A program made the position numbers and the translations under genes. This document shows positions 18,229 to 27,119 of a stretch of 64,000 nt of DNA, in pieces. The number at the start of each line of letters is the position of its first letter. The first letter of the stretch is position 1. Source of the DNA: Rhodococcus sp. KBS0724 (GTDB lineage: Bacteria; Actinomycetota; Actinomycetes; Mycobacteriales; Mycobacteriaceae); the NCBI RefSeq assembly GCF_005938745.2, contig NZ_VCBX02000001.1, forward strand, positions 3,444,001 through 3,508,000. The letters run 5' to 3'. Below the pieces are notes generated by a model that was not told where the DNA came from, ran no database searches, and saw only the letters and a list, made by a program, of their open reading frames with translations.

Positions 18229-19049
18229 GCAAAGCCACTGTCATGGTTGAGCATTGGCGGAGGTGGCCGCTGTACGCGGTGACCGGGTTACAGTCGGAGC
18301 GGGCACTGCTGTCGTGTTCTGCTTCGTGCTCCAGATGATCATCACCAGGAAATGAGCGGCCGAGTTGGTCAGTGGTGTGGAATAAGTCTGCGGGTGTGTT
18401 CGTTTGACGGGTTGTCGGTGTTCCGTTTCTTTGCCCCGGGTACCACCCCAGAAATGCCGCTTCGAGCGGCCACTTGCCGAGAGGCGCAAGGCGGACACCG
18501 ACCTTGTGAAGCCGCTTGACACCTTTCAGTGCGGGCGGCATGCGTGGACTGCACCGTGCGGCCGCCGTTCTCAGGTACGCCAAATGCGCTGCACGATTAT
18601 CCAGAGCCACTCGCGAACAGGCTGCGGAAACGTGCTCCAGGACAACCACCAATTGTCCATTGCGAGCCCTTCTCGAACGCGTTGTTACTCCGGATCGGTG
18701 ACGGCCGGGGAGGTCGACTGGCGGATGGGCAGTATTCGAACATGCGGTATTCATCCGCTGAGATCACGACGACGACGCAGAAACGAGACGACGCAGAAAC
18801 GAACAGAGCGCCGATGCCATGACTGCAGGGTTGTTCGGTGTTCCCGCGTTCCGCTAAAGCTATCCTTCTCAACATCCGTCTGCAGTAAACGGCGTCAGCG
18901 TGAACTCCCACATTGCCGGCTGTTGACAGCGGTTGAAGAATGTTCTTGCCTAATCTTCAGGATCGATTATGAAAGTGTCAGCCGCTGAGGAGTATTCGCG
19001 CCTCTTCCGGAGGTCGATCGGACTGCCAAGGCCTGGACAGGACCATGGG
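18229..19049. other. Non-coding stretch, 821 bp
   Basis: Beyond the IS110 remnant I see no recognisable gene on either strand. The long minus-strand frame here has no consistent protein character. Confidence 0.35.
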
Positions 19050-19790
19050 TCAGGCGATCGGGATCGCCAGTGGAGGAGTATCGGCGGGCGGGACGGCCGT
19101 CGCCAGCCCATCGAGGAGGATGCTCAAACCTTTTTCGAGTTCGTCGAGCCCGTCGTAGTTAGCCATGATCGTGGCCATCGACCGCAACCTCGGAAACTCG
19201 ACCAGCGGCAGCCTGTGTAGGCCCAACCGCAGCAGGTCGTCGGTTTCCGCAGGGTTTTCGACAATTTCCTGTAGCTCGTTGAGGATGTGCCCATTGAGGA
19301 ATCCGAAAACTGCGCGGAAAATGTGCAAAGCATCTGCTGCGGCGAAACCGGCGCCGATCAGCAGCTCCAGAATTGCCTCAAGATAGCGCAATGTTCCCGG
19401 TGGACGTAGTCCCAACGGCGTCGACAAAGGTCTGGTGACCAGCAATGGGACCATGTTCGGATGCTCGAGGGCAAGACGGCGGTACTCGTACGCGACGGTG
19501 TGCAGTTGCTCCCTCCAATCATGGTCGGAAGGCTCGATGACGATTTGGCCGAGCATTGTCTCGACGACACCGTCAAGTAGTGCTGCCTTGTTGGCCGCAT
19601 ACCTGTAGAGGGTCATCGGATTGCGGTCGAGCGCTTTCCCGAGTCGTCGCATCGACAACCCCTCCGCACCCTCCTCGTCGATGATCGACAGCGCCGTGGA
19701 AAGAACAAGGGCACGGGTGAGCGGTTCCTCCCGGCCTTGCCCTGGCCTCAGGCTTGTTCGAGCTGGTGGTGGCGAGTTTCCGGTCATCAC
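19050..19790 (-). CDS. TetR-family regulator with tetracycline-repressor-type C-terminal domain
   Basis: 246 residues. The N-terminal HTH is at about 25-70 (REEPLTRALVLSTALSIIDE, EGAEGLSMRRLGKALDRNPM, TLYRYAANKAALLDGVVETM), followed by the TetR_C_1-type helical ligand domain (WREQLHTVAYEYRRLALEHP; ALHIFRAVFGFLNGHILNEL). The gene is divergent from the DUF3494 surface protein, and a perfect palindrome lies between them. It probably represses itself and perhaps the surface-protein/sortase genes. The ligand is unknown. Confidence 0.92.
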   Translation of the reverse strand: MMTGNSPPPARTSLRPGQGREEPLTRALVLSTALSIIDEEGAEGLSMRRLGKALDRNPMTLYRYAANKAALLDGVVETMLGQIVIEPSDHDWREQLHTVAYEYRRLALEHPNMVPLLVTRPLSTPLGLRPPGTLRYLEAILELLIGAGFAAADALHIFRAVFGFLNGHILNELQEIVENPAETDDLLRLGLHRLPLVEFPRLRSMATIMANYDGLDELEKGLSILLDGLATAVPPADTPPLAIPIA

Positions 19791-19861
19791 GGAACCATAC
19801 AGCGTATGCCTACATATTGACAGGACGGTCCGATTGGTTTACGGTTCGAACACGTCCTCTC

Positions 19862-19887
19862 TATACAACGTATGCAAGCGTTGTATA
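19862..19887. promoter_or_regulatory. Perfect palindrome, likely TetR operator
   Basis: TATACAACG-N8-CGTTGTATA: 9-bp perfect arms between the divergent TetR gene (start 19790) and the DUF3494 gene (start 20014). Size and placement are typical of TetR operators. Confidence 0.65.
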
Positions 19888-20013
19888 CCCGAATTGTTCG
19901 GATGCGCCAGGACGCCCAGCGTTGCGTGCTTCGCGCCAAATTCGGCGCAGGCCGTACAGACTCGATCTCGCCGCCCGGGTCCCCCACTTCGAAGAATCGA
20001 CGATGAACTCAAT

Positions 20014-21282
20014 ATGACAACACCCACCGCTAGTCGAATTATACGAACCAGCCGATTTTCTTGTATCGCAACAGTTTCCGCCTTCGCCGCAGGGATCGCC
20101 ATCTTCCCGGCCGGCATCGCCGGCGCTGCAGCGACTGCCGTCGACTTGGGCACAGCCAAGTCCTTTTCGGTCCTCGCCGGCGCCGGTGTCACCAACACAG
20201 GACCGACAACACTCGGCGGCGATATCGGCACATACCCGACCGACACCATCACCGGCGTGTCCGAAATAACCATCAACGGCACCAACCACGGCGGCGACGA
20301 AGTATCACAAGGCGCCAAACCCGACGTACTGACTGCGTACAACACTCTCGCCGGCCAAGGACCAACAACGCCGACCGGAGCCGACTTGACCGGGCAGACA
20401 CTGGTTTCCGGTGTCTACAACTCCGGAGAATCGATCGCACTCTCGGGCACAGTCACACTCGATGCACAAGGAGATCCCAACGCTGTCTTCGTCTTCCAAG
20501 CCGGATCAACGTTGATCACCTCCTCCTCGAGCACTGTCGCGTTGATCAACGGAACGCAAGCGTGCAACGTGTTCTGGCAGGTCGGTAGCTCCGCCACCCT
20601 CGGTACCAACTCCGTGTTCCGTGGAAACCTGTTGGCACGCACCGACATCACCGCCACCACCGCAGCCACCATTGAAGGACGCTTGTTGGCCATGAACGGT
20701 GCAGTCACCCTCGACACGAATACCATCACTGCCCCCACCTGCGCACCACCGGTGACGACCACACCACCGACCCCGACGACAACCACCGCAGCACCACCGG
20801 AAACAACTACCACCGTGGCCTCACCCGTCATCACCACCACCGTGGCCACACCCGTCATCACCACCACCGTGGCCACACCCGTCATCACCACCACCGTGGC
20901 CACACCGGACACAACCACCACCGTGGCCTCTCCGATCATCACGACCACAAAAAACATCCCTCCGCTACCGGTGATCCCAGGACTTCCGCCACTGCAAGGA
21001 AATCCTGCCTCTACGCCCGGAAGCCCAACCGGTCCGTCTCCACTATCGGGAACGTCCACTTCACGAACGAGTTCGCCTACTGCCCAGCCCACAACACCAG
21101 GATCCTCCAATAACCGGACGCCTCAGGTGACGCAGATCCCGCGAGGATCGGTCGACACCGGTGACGGAAGTGCACAGTCACATGCTTCCGCGAACATGGA
21201 CAGAACGTGGATTCCTCTTCTCATCGCTTCCGTCAGCATCGTGGCAGCCTCGGTACTCGTCATTCGCCGAACTAGTCGATAG
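20014..21282 (+). CDS. DUF3494 (ice-binding-like) surface protein with Thr/Pro repeats and C-terminal anchor
   Basis: 422 residues from ATG 20014; the upstream open frame is antisense to TetR. A signal peptide is followed by the DUF3494 beta-solenoid at about residues 38-235 (DLGTAKSFSVLAGAGVTNTG, TLGGDIGTYPTDTITG, NAVFVFQAGSTL, ACNVFWQVGSSATLGTNSVF). This fold occurs in ice-binding and adhesin-like proteins. A Thr/Pro linker with near-identical TTTVATPVI repeats follows, then IPRGSVDTGDG, a transmembrane helix (WIPLLIASVSIVAASVLVI) and a basic tail (RRTSR). There is no LPXTG, but the motif-helix-basic-tail layout is that of a cell-wall sorting signal. The next gene is a sortase, so covalent anchoring is likely. 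Ice binding itself is unproven. Confidence 0.85.
   Translation: MTTPTASRIIRTSRFSCIATVSAFAAGIAIFPAGIAGAAATAVDLGTAKSFSVLAGAGVTNTGPTTLGGDIGTYPTDTITGVSEITINGTNHGGDEVSQGAKPDVLTAYNTLAGQGPTTPTGADLTGQTLVSGVYNSGESIALSGTVTLDAQGDPNAVFVFQAGSTLITSSSSTVALINGTQACNVFWQVGSSATLGTNSVFRGNLLARTDITATTAATIEGRLLAMNGAVTLDTNTITAPTCAPPVTTTPPTPTTTTAAPPETTTTVASPVITTTVATPVITTTVATPVITTTVATPDTTTTVASPIITTTKNIPPLPVIPGLPPLQGNPASTPGSPTGPSPLSGTSTSRTSSPTAQPTTPGSSNNRTPQVTQIPRGSVDTGDGSAQSHASANMDRTWIPLLIASVSIVAASVLVIRRTSR
20806..20940 (+). repeat. Tandem 27-nt repeats encoding TTTVA(T/S)PVI
   Basis: Near-identical copies of ACCACCACCGTGGCC plus CACCCGTCATC follow each other within the linker of the surface protein. Such repeats can expand or contract and change stalk length. 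Confidence 0.75.
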
Positions 21283-21942
21283 ATGAACGACACTCATTCC
21301 GTGATGACTCGGCGAAGCCGCCGAGTCATCACGTCTCTCGCCCTTGCTATCTCGGTAATCCTGGTAGCGCCCGGGTGCTCCGGCGAGCAGATCGACACTC
21401 GCACAACGCTCTCACAACCGCACACACCATCGCAGCCCGAGTACACCGCTGCCCCAACAGTTGACGGTTCCGATACGGCAAAACCAGCCGCTGCAATGGA
21501 CACATCGAAACCCGTCCGAATCGAGATTCCGTCCCTCGGCGTCGACACCCTCATTATCGACCTCGCGCTCAACACCGACGGGACTTTGGAAGTGCCGCCG
21601 GACGGCACAACGGCAGGCTGGTACACCGGGGCGCCCACCCCCGGAGAAACCGGCCCCGCCATCATTGCCGGCCACGTCGACTGGCACGGCACCGAAGGAG
21701 TCTTCTTCAACTTGAGGAACCTGCAACCGGGCGCGGACATCATTGTCAGCCGCGAAAACGGAAGCCGCGCAATATTTTCCGCCACCACCATCGAACATTT
21801 CCCCAAAGATGCCTTCCCGACCGCCACTGTGTACGGAGACATCGACCACCCAGGGCTCCGGATCATCACGTGCGGTGGATCTTTCGACGAAAATGCCCGC
21901 AGCTACACCGACAACATCATCGCCTTCGCCGACCTCGTTTAG
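21283..21942 (+). CDS. Class F sortase
   Basis: 219 residues from ATG 21283, directly after the stop of the surface-protein gene; ATG 21304 is an alternative. The N-terminus is a signal peptide ending in a lipobox-like APGC (Cys 32). The sortase domain starts at about residue 77 (PVRIEIPSLGVDTLIIDLAL) and carries the catalytic triad: His131 in AGHVDWHG, Cys197 in RIITCGGSFD and Arg206 in NARSYTDNI. Class F sortases are the actinobacterial housekeeping-like group with poorly defined substrates. Adjacency makes the DUF3494 protein the obvious substrate. A 14-bp hairpin covers the beginning of the gene. Confidence 0.92.
   Translation: MNDTHSVMTRRSRRVITSLALAISVILVAPGCSGEQIDTRTTLSQPHTPSQPEYTAAPTVDGSDTAKPAAAMDTSKPVRIEIPSLGVDTLIIDLALNTDGTLEVPPDGTTAGWYTGAPTPGETGPAIIAGHVDWHGTEGVFFNLRNLQPGADIIVSRENGSRAIFSATTIEHFPKDAFPTATVYGDIDHPGLRIITCGGSFDENARSYTDNIIAFADLV
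21301..21332 (+). promoter_or_regulatory. 14-bp perfect hairpin over the 5' end of the sortase gene
   Basis: Arms 21301-21314 (GTGATGACTCGGCG) and 21319-21332 with a 4-nt loop. The alternative ATG at 21304 lies inside the stem. It may attenuate transcription or translation between surface protein and sortase. Confidence 0.6.
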
Positions 21943-22176
21943 CCAGGACGTCGAATCCTAGTGCCCGAACAACGCGAAACAGGCCTTCCGAGCAGACTGC
22001 GATCATTGCGCAGCCACGACGACAGAGACACGAAAATAGCACTGATAGAGAAAGATTCAGAAGTCGGAGTGGACGCGCTGACATCGGGCTGCGCTATTCA
22101 CACTACGGACGACCGACCGCGATGCTACTGCCAATCGCCGGGCGCCACGGGGCTCCCAGACACGGAGCACACCCAC

Positions 22177-22611
22177 GTGACACACTTCGAGCGAGCAAAC
22201 CACTCGCCCTCCACCACAGCGCCTTCACTGACCGTCGCAGCATCGCCTGATCAGCTCGAGATCGTGCGCGCATTTGTACGGACCACGGCCGCCCACTACC
22301 CATTCTCAGTGGACGCTCGGACCGACCTGGTTCTCGCGGTCGACGAAGCCGCCGGCATGCTCCTGGAGCATACTCAACTCTCCGGCACTCTCACCTGCAC
22401 GTTCGACATGGACACCGAGCACCTTCGAGTGATTTCCACCGCGACACCGACGGCACCGATCGACACCAACGCCACCTCATTCCGTTGGTTCGTCCTCCAG
22501 AGGCTGATCGACCGCATCGTTCTCGAACAGTTTCCCTCCACAGCGGCCGGGGCGCCCGGGAACTCGTCGGCAACGATAATCCTGAGCAAAGCAGTGCAGG
22601 CAGGTTCGTGA
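22177..22611 (+). CDS. RsbW-like ATP-binding protein (anti-sigma/serine kinase type)
   Basis: The frame is open from 21961, but coding character starts near GTG 22177, which has CGGAG upstream. About 144 residues of the GHKL ATPase fold: ASPDQLEIVRAFVRTTAAHY, FSVDARTDLVLAVDEAAGML (the N-box, normally E-A-x-x-N; here DEAAGML without the Asn), LTCTFDMDTEHLRVISTATP, and SFRWFVLQRLIDRIVLEQF at the lid. Such proteins inhibit SigF/SigB sigma factors. Loss of the N-box Asn suggests ATP binding may be changed. The sigma factor at 6339 is the only candidate partner in view. Confidence 0.68.
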   Translation: MTHFERANHSPSTTAPSLTVAASPDQLEIVRAFVRTTAAHYPFSVDARTDLVLAVDEAAGMLLEHTQLSGTLTCTFDMDTEHLRVISTATPTAPIDTNATSFRWFVLQRLIDRIVLEQFPSTAAGAPGNSSATIILSKAVQAGS

Positions 22612-22792
22612 TGCCCTGCACCACGAACAGTCCACAATTACACCCGAACCTCACACACGTGGGCCACGACAAGATCCATCCACCAATACGTGTACCCCGG
22701 GCCGGTCAACTACCCCCATTGACGGAAAACCATTACGAAACCAGCGATCACAGCCCGGCGCACTCCTGCGCCGCCGCCCTTCCGAGCACGCA

Positions 22793-23029
22793 GTGACAGC
22801 TAGCAAAAGGCGCGCCACTACCAACGCGACATACGCAGCGCCGAGTCCCAGTGTCGTCGCTGCCACAGAATTCCTGCTCGCCCAACCCGACGCCCGCGAG
22901 CTTCGACGCCGCTACCTCGCACTGATCACCCGCACCAACAGCGCATCCGGCAAGACAACCACCGATTACACCGCCGCCGAACGGTACCTCCTCACCACCG
23001 CGGCCAAGCTCCGACGGACACGCCCCTAA
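22793..23029 (+). CDS. Small hypothetical protein
   Basis: A 78-codon ORF from GTG 22793. After a Thr/Ala-rich N-terminus there is a helical, charged segment (VVAATEFLLAQPDARELRRR, YLALITRTNS, YTAAERYLLTTAAKLRRTRP) with good codon use. No family recognised. Confidence 0.45.
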   Translation: MTASKRRATTNATYAAPSPSVVAATEFLLAQPDARELRRRYLALITRTNSASGKTTTDYTAAERYLLTTAAKLRRTRP

Positions 23030-23166
23030 CCCGGCCCCGCATGACAGCACAACCGCAGCGCCCCAGCGAATTACGCTCGACCCACCGATGAACCTGCATC
23101 GGGGACTGAGCAGCTCACGCAGGAGCGAGACGCCATCGAAGAAAGGGAACCACCATCATCTACCGC

Positions 23167-23328
23167 GTGTACACCCCCGAACACAACACGGAAACCTTCC
23201 GCGATCGGCGCGAAGCTGAAACTCTGGTCCACGCCCTCGAAACCAATGGGCACCGCATACACTCGAAAGCCGTCTACGGCAGAAATGACAACCAAGTCGT
23301 CGCCGTCGAATACCATCCCGAACCATAA
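23167..23328 (+). CDS. Small hypothetical protein with unclear start
   Basis: A 53-codon frame ending TAA at 23326: VYTPEHNTETFRDRREAETL, VHALETNGHRIHSKAVYGRN, then VVAVEYHPEP. It reads as a compact alpha/beta mini-protein. No ATG is available. GTG 23167 is the only standard start, yet AAAGGGA sits before ATC codons at 23155-23160, so a rare ATC start is possible. Confidence 0.4.
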   Translation: MYTPEHNTETFRDRREAETLVHALETNGHRIHSKAVYGRNDNQVVAVEYHPEP

Positions 23329-23437
23329 TCAGCCACCTCGAGAACCGATTCTCCCTCTCTCGTTAGCAGTGACTCGCAATTGCCGTGTTGGCCCGACACA
23401 AACTTTGTCGTTCGCCCGAAGCGGGTGAAGCAGCAAC

Positions 23438-23710
23438 TTGACAACACAGCGAAACTCCCCATGCACGCGGCGCGTCGACAAGTCAGGGGTCAGTGATTTG
23501 AATGCCCCGATTCGCTACCAGTTCCTCATCGACGGCGATGTGTCGGATCGCATGAAAGTCACCTTCCCCGATATGAGCACGGCGTCAACCGCGGGCGGAT
23601 ACACAAGCCTGCACGGCCCGGTAGCCGACTACATCGCACTGAGGAGCATCATGGCTCGGCTCGACTCACTGGGACTGACCGTCGCCGAATTACGCAAGCT
23701 CCCAGAATAA
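23438..23710 (+). CDS. Small hypothetical protein
   Basis: The last 70 residues look like a real folded protein: IRYQFLIDGDVSDRMKVTFP, then GGYTSLHGPVADYIALRSIM and ARLDSLGLTVAELRKLPE. The start is uncertain: TTG 23438 opens the frame, and TTG 23498 (LNAPIRYQF) is closer to the conserved-looking part. Family not recognised. Confidence 0.5.
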   Translation: MTTQRNSPCTRRVDKSGVSDLNAPIRYQFLIDGDVSDRMKVTFPDMSTASTAGGYTSLHGPVADYIALRSIMARLDSLGLTVAELRKLPE

Positions 23711-24098
23711 TCGGAGCCTGCAATGGTTCTCCCGCCTGAACCGACCCGAGCCACTCAACGCATGACGGGAACACGTGGTCCACGACCCCCGCCCCTGCCC
23801 GCCAGTGCATTCCCACGAGGGTGAGTAGGTACAGGCCGACGTCACTCGAACAACCAGCACGGCACTAGCCGCCAATGTCAACGCACCACAGCGGCAGTGC
23901 GGACATTCAGCGGACACCCCGCGCCGCGACCTGAAAACACTGAAGCGACAGGACAACACAGGAGTCGACTATCCGAACAGACCCGGAGCCGACTTTTCGG
24001 TCCTCTTGATGTCGTGGGGCATTGTGCAGCGATCCGTGTTGGCGTCTGGTCGCTGTGTAGGTCCAGGGGCTCGGCGGGAACCAAGTTTTCGTGCCCGC
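23711..24098. other. Intergenic, 388 bp, downstream of alkB
   Basis: Searched for rubredoxin CxxCG motifs on both strands because these usually follow alkB; none seen. No other gene. Confidence 0.5.
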
Positions 24099-25280
24099 CT
24101 ACCGTGGTTCTCGCCTGAGCGCTGTTCTCTGCCTTGCGCTGCGCGATTCTTTGGTATTGATTCGGGTGAGGTCGTGGTCGTAGTAGGCCAGGACACGGCG
24201 ATCCATGATCCCCCTCCACAACGGCGGTATCCACGCGCAGACAATCATCACCGCGTACCCCGCCGGAAGTTGCGGCGCCGACGCGTTGCCACGCAAGGAC
24301 TGATACCTCAGTCGCGGATTCGCATGATGATCGCTGTGACGTTGCAACTGGAAGAGGAACAGATTGCTCACGAGGTGATCGCTATTCCAACTGTCTTCCG
24401 GTCGAACCTTCACGAAGCTGCCGTCGGGCCTGCGGTTACGCAACAGTCCGTAGTGCTCAAGGTAGTTCGCGGCCTCCAGGAACGAGATTCCAGCGAAGGC
24501 CTGCAAAAGCAGCCACGGCGCGATCTCCCACCCGAATACTGCGATCAACCCGCCGAACACCGCGAGGCTCATCGCCCACGTCTGCACAATCGCGTTCCCA
24601 GGACCCCACGCACGTTTCCCACGCCGGTGCAGACGCGCCGCTTCGATCCGCCATCCCGACTTCAACCCGCCGACGACACTGCGCGGCAAGAACGCCCAGA
24701 ATGATTCACCGAACCGGGCACTGGCGGGATCGTCCGGTGTCGCCACCCGCACATGATGGCCATGGTTGTGTTCGACGAAGAAATGCCCGTAGAACGATTG
24801 CGCGAGGACGATTTTCGCCAACCATCGCTCGACGCTTTCGTTCTTGTGGCCCAGCTCGTGCGCGGCATTGATGCCGACACCGGCCACGACACCGACAGTC
24901 ATCGCGAGAGCGATCTTCTCACCCGTGGCCATGGGCGCGTTCACCCAGCACCAGCATGCGAAGATCAATCCGGCATACTGCAACGGCAAGAAAAGGTATG
25001 TGCACCACCGATAATATCGATCCTTCTGCAGCAACGGGATCATGTCGTCGGGTGGGCTCTGGCCGTCTTCGCCGGCAAGAAGATCGAAAATCGGGATGAC
25101 CAAGACCAAGATCCATGCCCCCGTCGCCCAGAACAAACCCAAGCTCAGATGTTCAACGAGAACCCAGGACAGGAACGGGCTCAGTGGAATCAGGAGACCC
25201 AACGGCCACCAGTACCGTTTGCGGTCCCGCCAGCGCGGAGGGTTGGCGGTCTCGGATGGAGCGGGTGTGGGGGTCATCAA
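24099..25280 (-). CDS. alkB: Alkane 1-monooxygenase (non-heme diiron membrane hydroxylase)
   Basis: 393 residues. It hydroxylates the terminal carbon of n-alkanes using O2 and electrons from rubredoxin, in the cytoplasmic membrane. All histidine boxes are present: HELGHK (141-146), EHNHGHH (170-176) and LQRHSDHHA (312-320), plus the NYLEHYGL signature (272-279). Several transmembrane helices are clear (WWPLGLLIPLSPFLSWVLVE; ATGAWILVLVIPIFDLL; IALAMTVGVVAGVGINAAHE). The basic tail ESRSARQRTALRREPR is not conserved. No rubredoxin, rubredoxin reductase or alkU-type TetR gene flanks it, so electrons must come from elsewhere. Rhodococcal alkB3/alkB4-type copies are known to be isolated in the same way. 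Confidence 0.95.
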   Translation of the reverse strand: MMTPTPAPSETANPPRWRDRKRYWWPLGLLIPLSPFLSWVLVEHLSLGLFWATGAWILVLVIPIFDLLAGEDGQSPPDDMIPLLQKDRYYRWCTYLFLPLQYAGLIFACWCWVNAPMATGEKIALAMTVGVVAGVGINAAHELGHKNESVERWLAKIVLAQSFYGHFFVEHNHGHHVRVATPDDPASARFGESFWAFLPRSVVGGLKSGWRIEAARLHRRGKRAWGPGNAIVQTWAMSLAVFGGLIAVFGWEIAPWLLLQAFAGISFLEAANYLEHYGLLRNRRPDGSFVKVRPEDSWNSDHLVSNLFLFQLQRHSDHHANPRLRYQSLRGNASAPQLPAGYAVMIVCAWIPPLWRGIMDRRVLAYYDHDLTRINTKESRSARQRTALRREPR

Positions 25281-26628
25281 GATGATCCGAACATGTACAA
25301 CACTATGGTGGGGCTCCGGTCGTTAGACGAACATACAACCTGTGTATCCCATTCCGCCGCAATAAGTTACATGCGCGTCGAGTTGCCGGTAATATTCGAA
25401 GGCCAAAATGGCCATGTGTGCGTATTCGCGGGTAGTTCTCGGTTACCCCGCAACCAGAGCACCGTCGTTTGCCGATACCATCGCCGAGGTTCGCAAGCCG
25501 TGAATGACGTTGCGGCAGAGCCTTGATCGGTGATTCCGGTTTTCCGGTCCGGTGGCGGTAAGGCCGACCGCAGTGGAAGTAGGACTACTTGTCGTAGATG
25601 GACATACATTCGCACTGGTGACCGACGTCATAATGGATGGCGTCAGGAAGCCTCTGGATCCGCCGCTACGGAAAGGTGTCTACGCTGGTAGATCCTGGCC
25701 GAAATCCACGACGCCATCAGCCGACGGCGCGGAGGACTGACTGCGATCATGACGTGCACCCCCAACGCTGGCGGCCGCCTACCGAAGCGGGCGCATAGAC
25801 AATGAGACCCGCAACGCCGAACCGGTTCAGCGTTATCCACTACACAAGGCACAGTTCACGAGGCGCCCACCAGGGAGCCCCAACGACACGCCGGCTACCG
25901 GCCACCGATGCGCACTCGCTCATCCGGGGCGAACTCGACGAGGGCATAAGATAACTGCCCCAAGAAGCCGACCGGGCGCCGACATCGCTGCAATACGAAG
26001 TATCAAGAGTCTCACCCGTCAACGGGTTCTTCACGCGTCGCCAGCGAGCGCCGCTGGCACTCAATCACCCCGTGGGTGCAACGCCTCGTTCATGCTCTCC
26101 ACCCCACGCGCATGCACCGACAGATCCGCCCGAGCCGACCGCATCGCAGCTCTGCGACTGCGCGACCCCGACACCTCAGAGTCCCCTTCCGAGCCCGACA
26201 CTGCGTCGTCACGGCCCCCTCGGGCGTTGTCGGAGTCCTCCCGATCGGACTGCGCACGGAGCAACGACTGGGACTTCGAGGTATTTCGCATCCGAACATT
26301 ATTCCAGAAGGACACCCGGCACCGGCAGCCTGTTCACAACCATTGCTGGCCTCCGGCAACCATCCAGCGGTTTTCCCCCGAGATCGTATCTATCGAGACC
26401 ACTGGAAAATATCTACAGCGACCGGGGTAGACATTCACATCAAGCCGTTGTATCTTTTCTCTTGTACCGAGAGAATGAATCACGAGGTGCGGGAGAGATG
26501 AACTACCCGCAAGCAGTACCGCAGGGCAGGGCAGGTTCGAGGCCGAAGTTGTGTACGTGTGTGTGGCCTCGGCAGCCCCTTGAGAGCGGCTACCGGACAG
26601 TGCAAGTGAAGTCCGGAAGCTCGAAAGA
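25281..26628. other. Long stretch without a secure gene, 1.35 kb
   Basis: It contains the alkB promoter region at the left. The only frame with coding-like third positions is minus 26061-26315, listed separately. Other frames are short and inconsistent and may be decayed genes. Confidence 0.35.
26061..26315 (-). CDS. Possible small charged protein
   Basis: 84 codons with strong third-position GC; rich in Ser, Arg and Asp (SLLRAQSDREDSDNARGGRD, AAMRSARADLSVHARGVESM). No domain recognised and the composition is disorder-like. It may be a decayed or chance ORF. Confidence 0.3.
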   Translation of the reverse strand: MSFWNNVRMRNTSKSQSLLRAQSDREDSDNARGGRDDAVSGSEGDSEVSGSRSRRAAMRSARADLSVHARGVESMNEALHPRGD

Positions 26629-27072
26629 GTGCAGTTGTGTAAGGAAGTTCAACCCAGACCCCCGGCGGCCTCCACGGCGCCGGGGGTCCCGTCCGTTGAC
26701 AGAGAGAAGCGACCCATTCAGGTAGAACCCCCCGGCAGTGCACTGTCCGACAAATTCGACGACGAAAACTATCCCGCCTACAGCATGGGCCAGGCCGCCG
26801 ACATCCTCGGGGTCCGGCAAGCTTTCCTGCGTAGTCTCGACGCTGCGAAACTCCTCACCCCGCAACGCTCCGATGGCGGGCACCGTCGCTACTCCCGCTA
26901 CCAACTCCGTATCGCCGCCCGCGCCCACGAACTCGTCGCCGGCGGTACCCCTCTGGAGTCGGCGTGCCGGATCATCATCCTCGAAGATCAACTCGCCGAA
27001 GCCCGCCGTATCAATGCCGAACTCCAGCACACCCAGCAGCAGGAGAACCTGTCCGGCGACACACCCGAATAG
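26629..27072 (+). CDS. MerR-type regulator next to hsp20
   Basis: About 147 residues from GTG 26629, but the first 45 are low complexity and the true start is uncertain. The MerR HTH is clear: AYSMGQAADILGVRQAFLRS, LDAAKLLTPQRSDGGHRRYS. It is followed by YQLRIAARAHELVAGGTPLE and a helical tail (IIILEDQLAEARRINAELQH). It is a short MerR without metal-binding cysteines. It lies 168 bp upstream of hsp20 in the same direction and probably acts on heat-shock or stress genes. Confidence 0.8.
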   Translation: MQLCKEVQPRPPAASTAPGVPSVDREKRPIQVEPPGSALSDKFDDENYPAYSMGQAADILGVRQAFLRSLDAAKLLTPQRSDGGHRRYSRYQLRIAARAHELVAGGTPLESACRIIILEDQLAEARRINAELQHTQQQENLSGDTPE

Positions 27073-27119
27073 ATTCGATTCACACCGCCGTCTTTCCTTC
27101 GGAATTCCTCCACAAAAAA

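Noticed and set aside
17975..18754. A 259-codon open frame on the minus strand
   Set aside because: It crosses the IS110 remnant in a wrong frame; no consistent domain.
20014..21282. LPXTG sorting signal
   Set aside because: No LPXTG present; the C-terminal motif is IPRGSVDTGDG, which is reported as a hypothesis instead.
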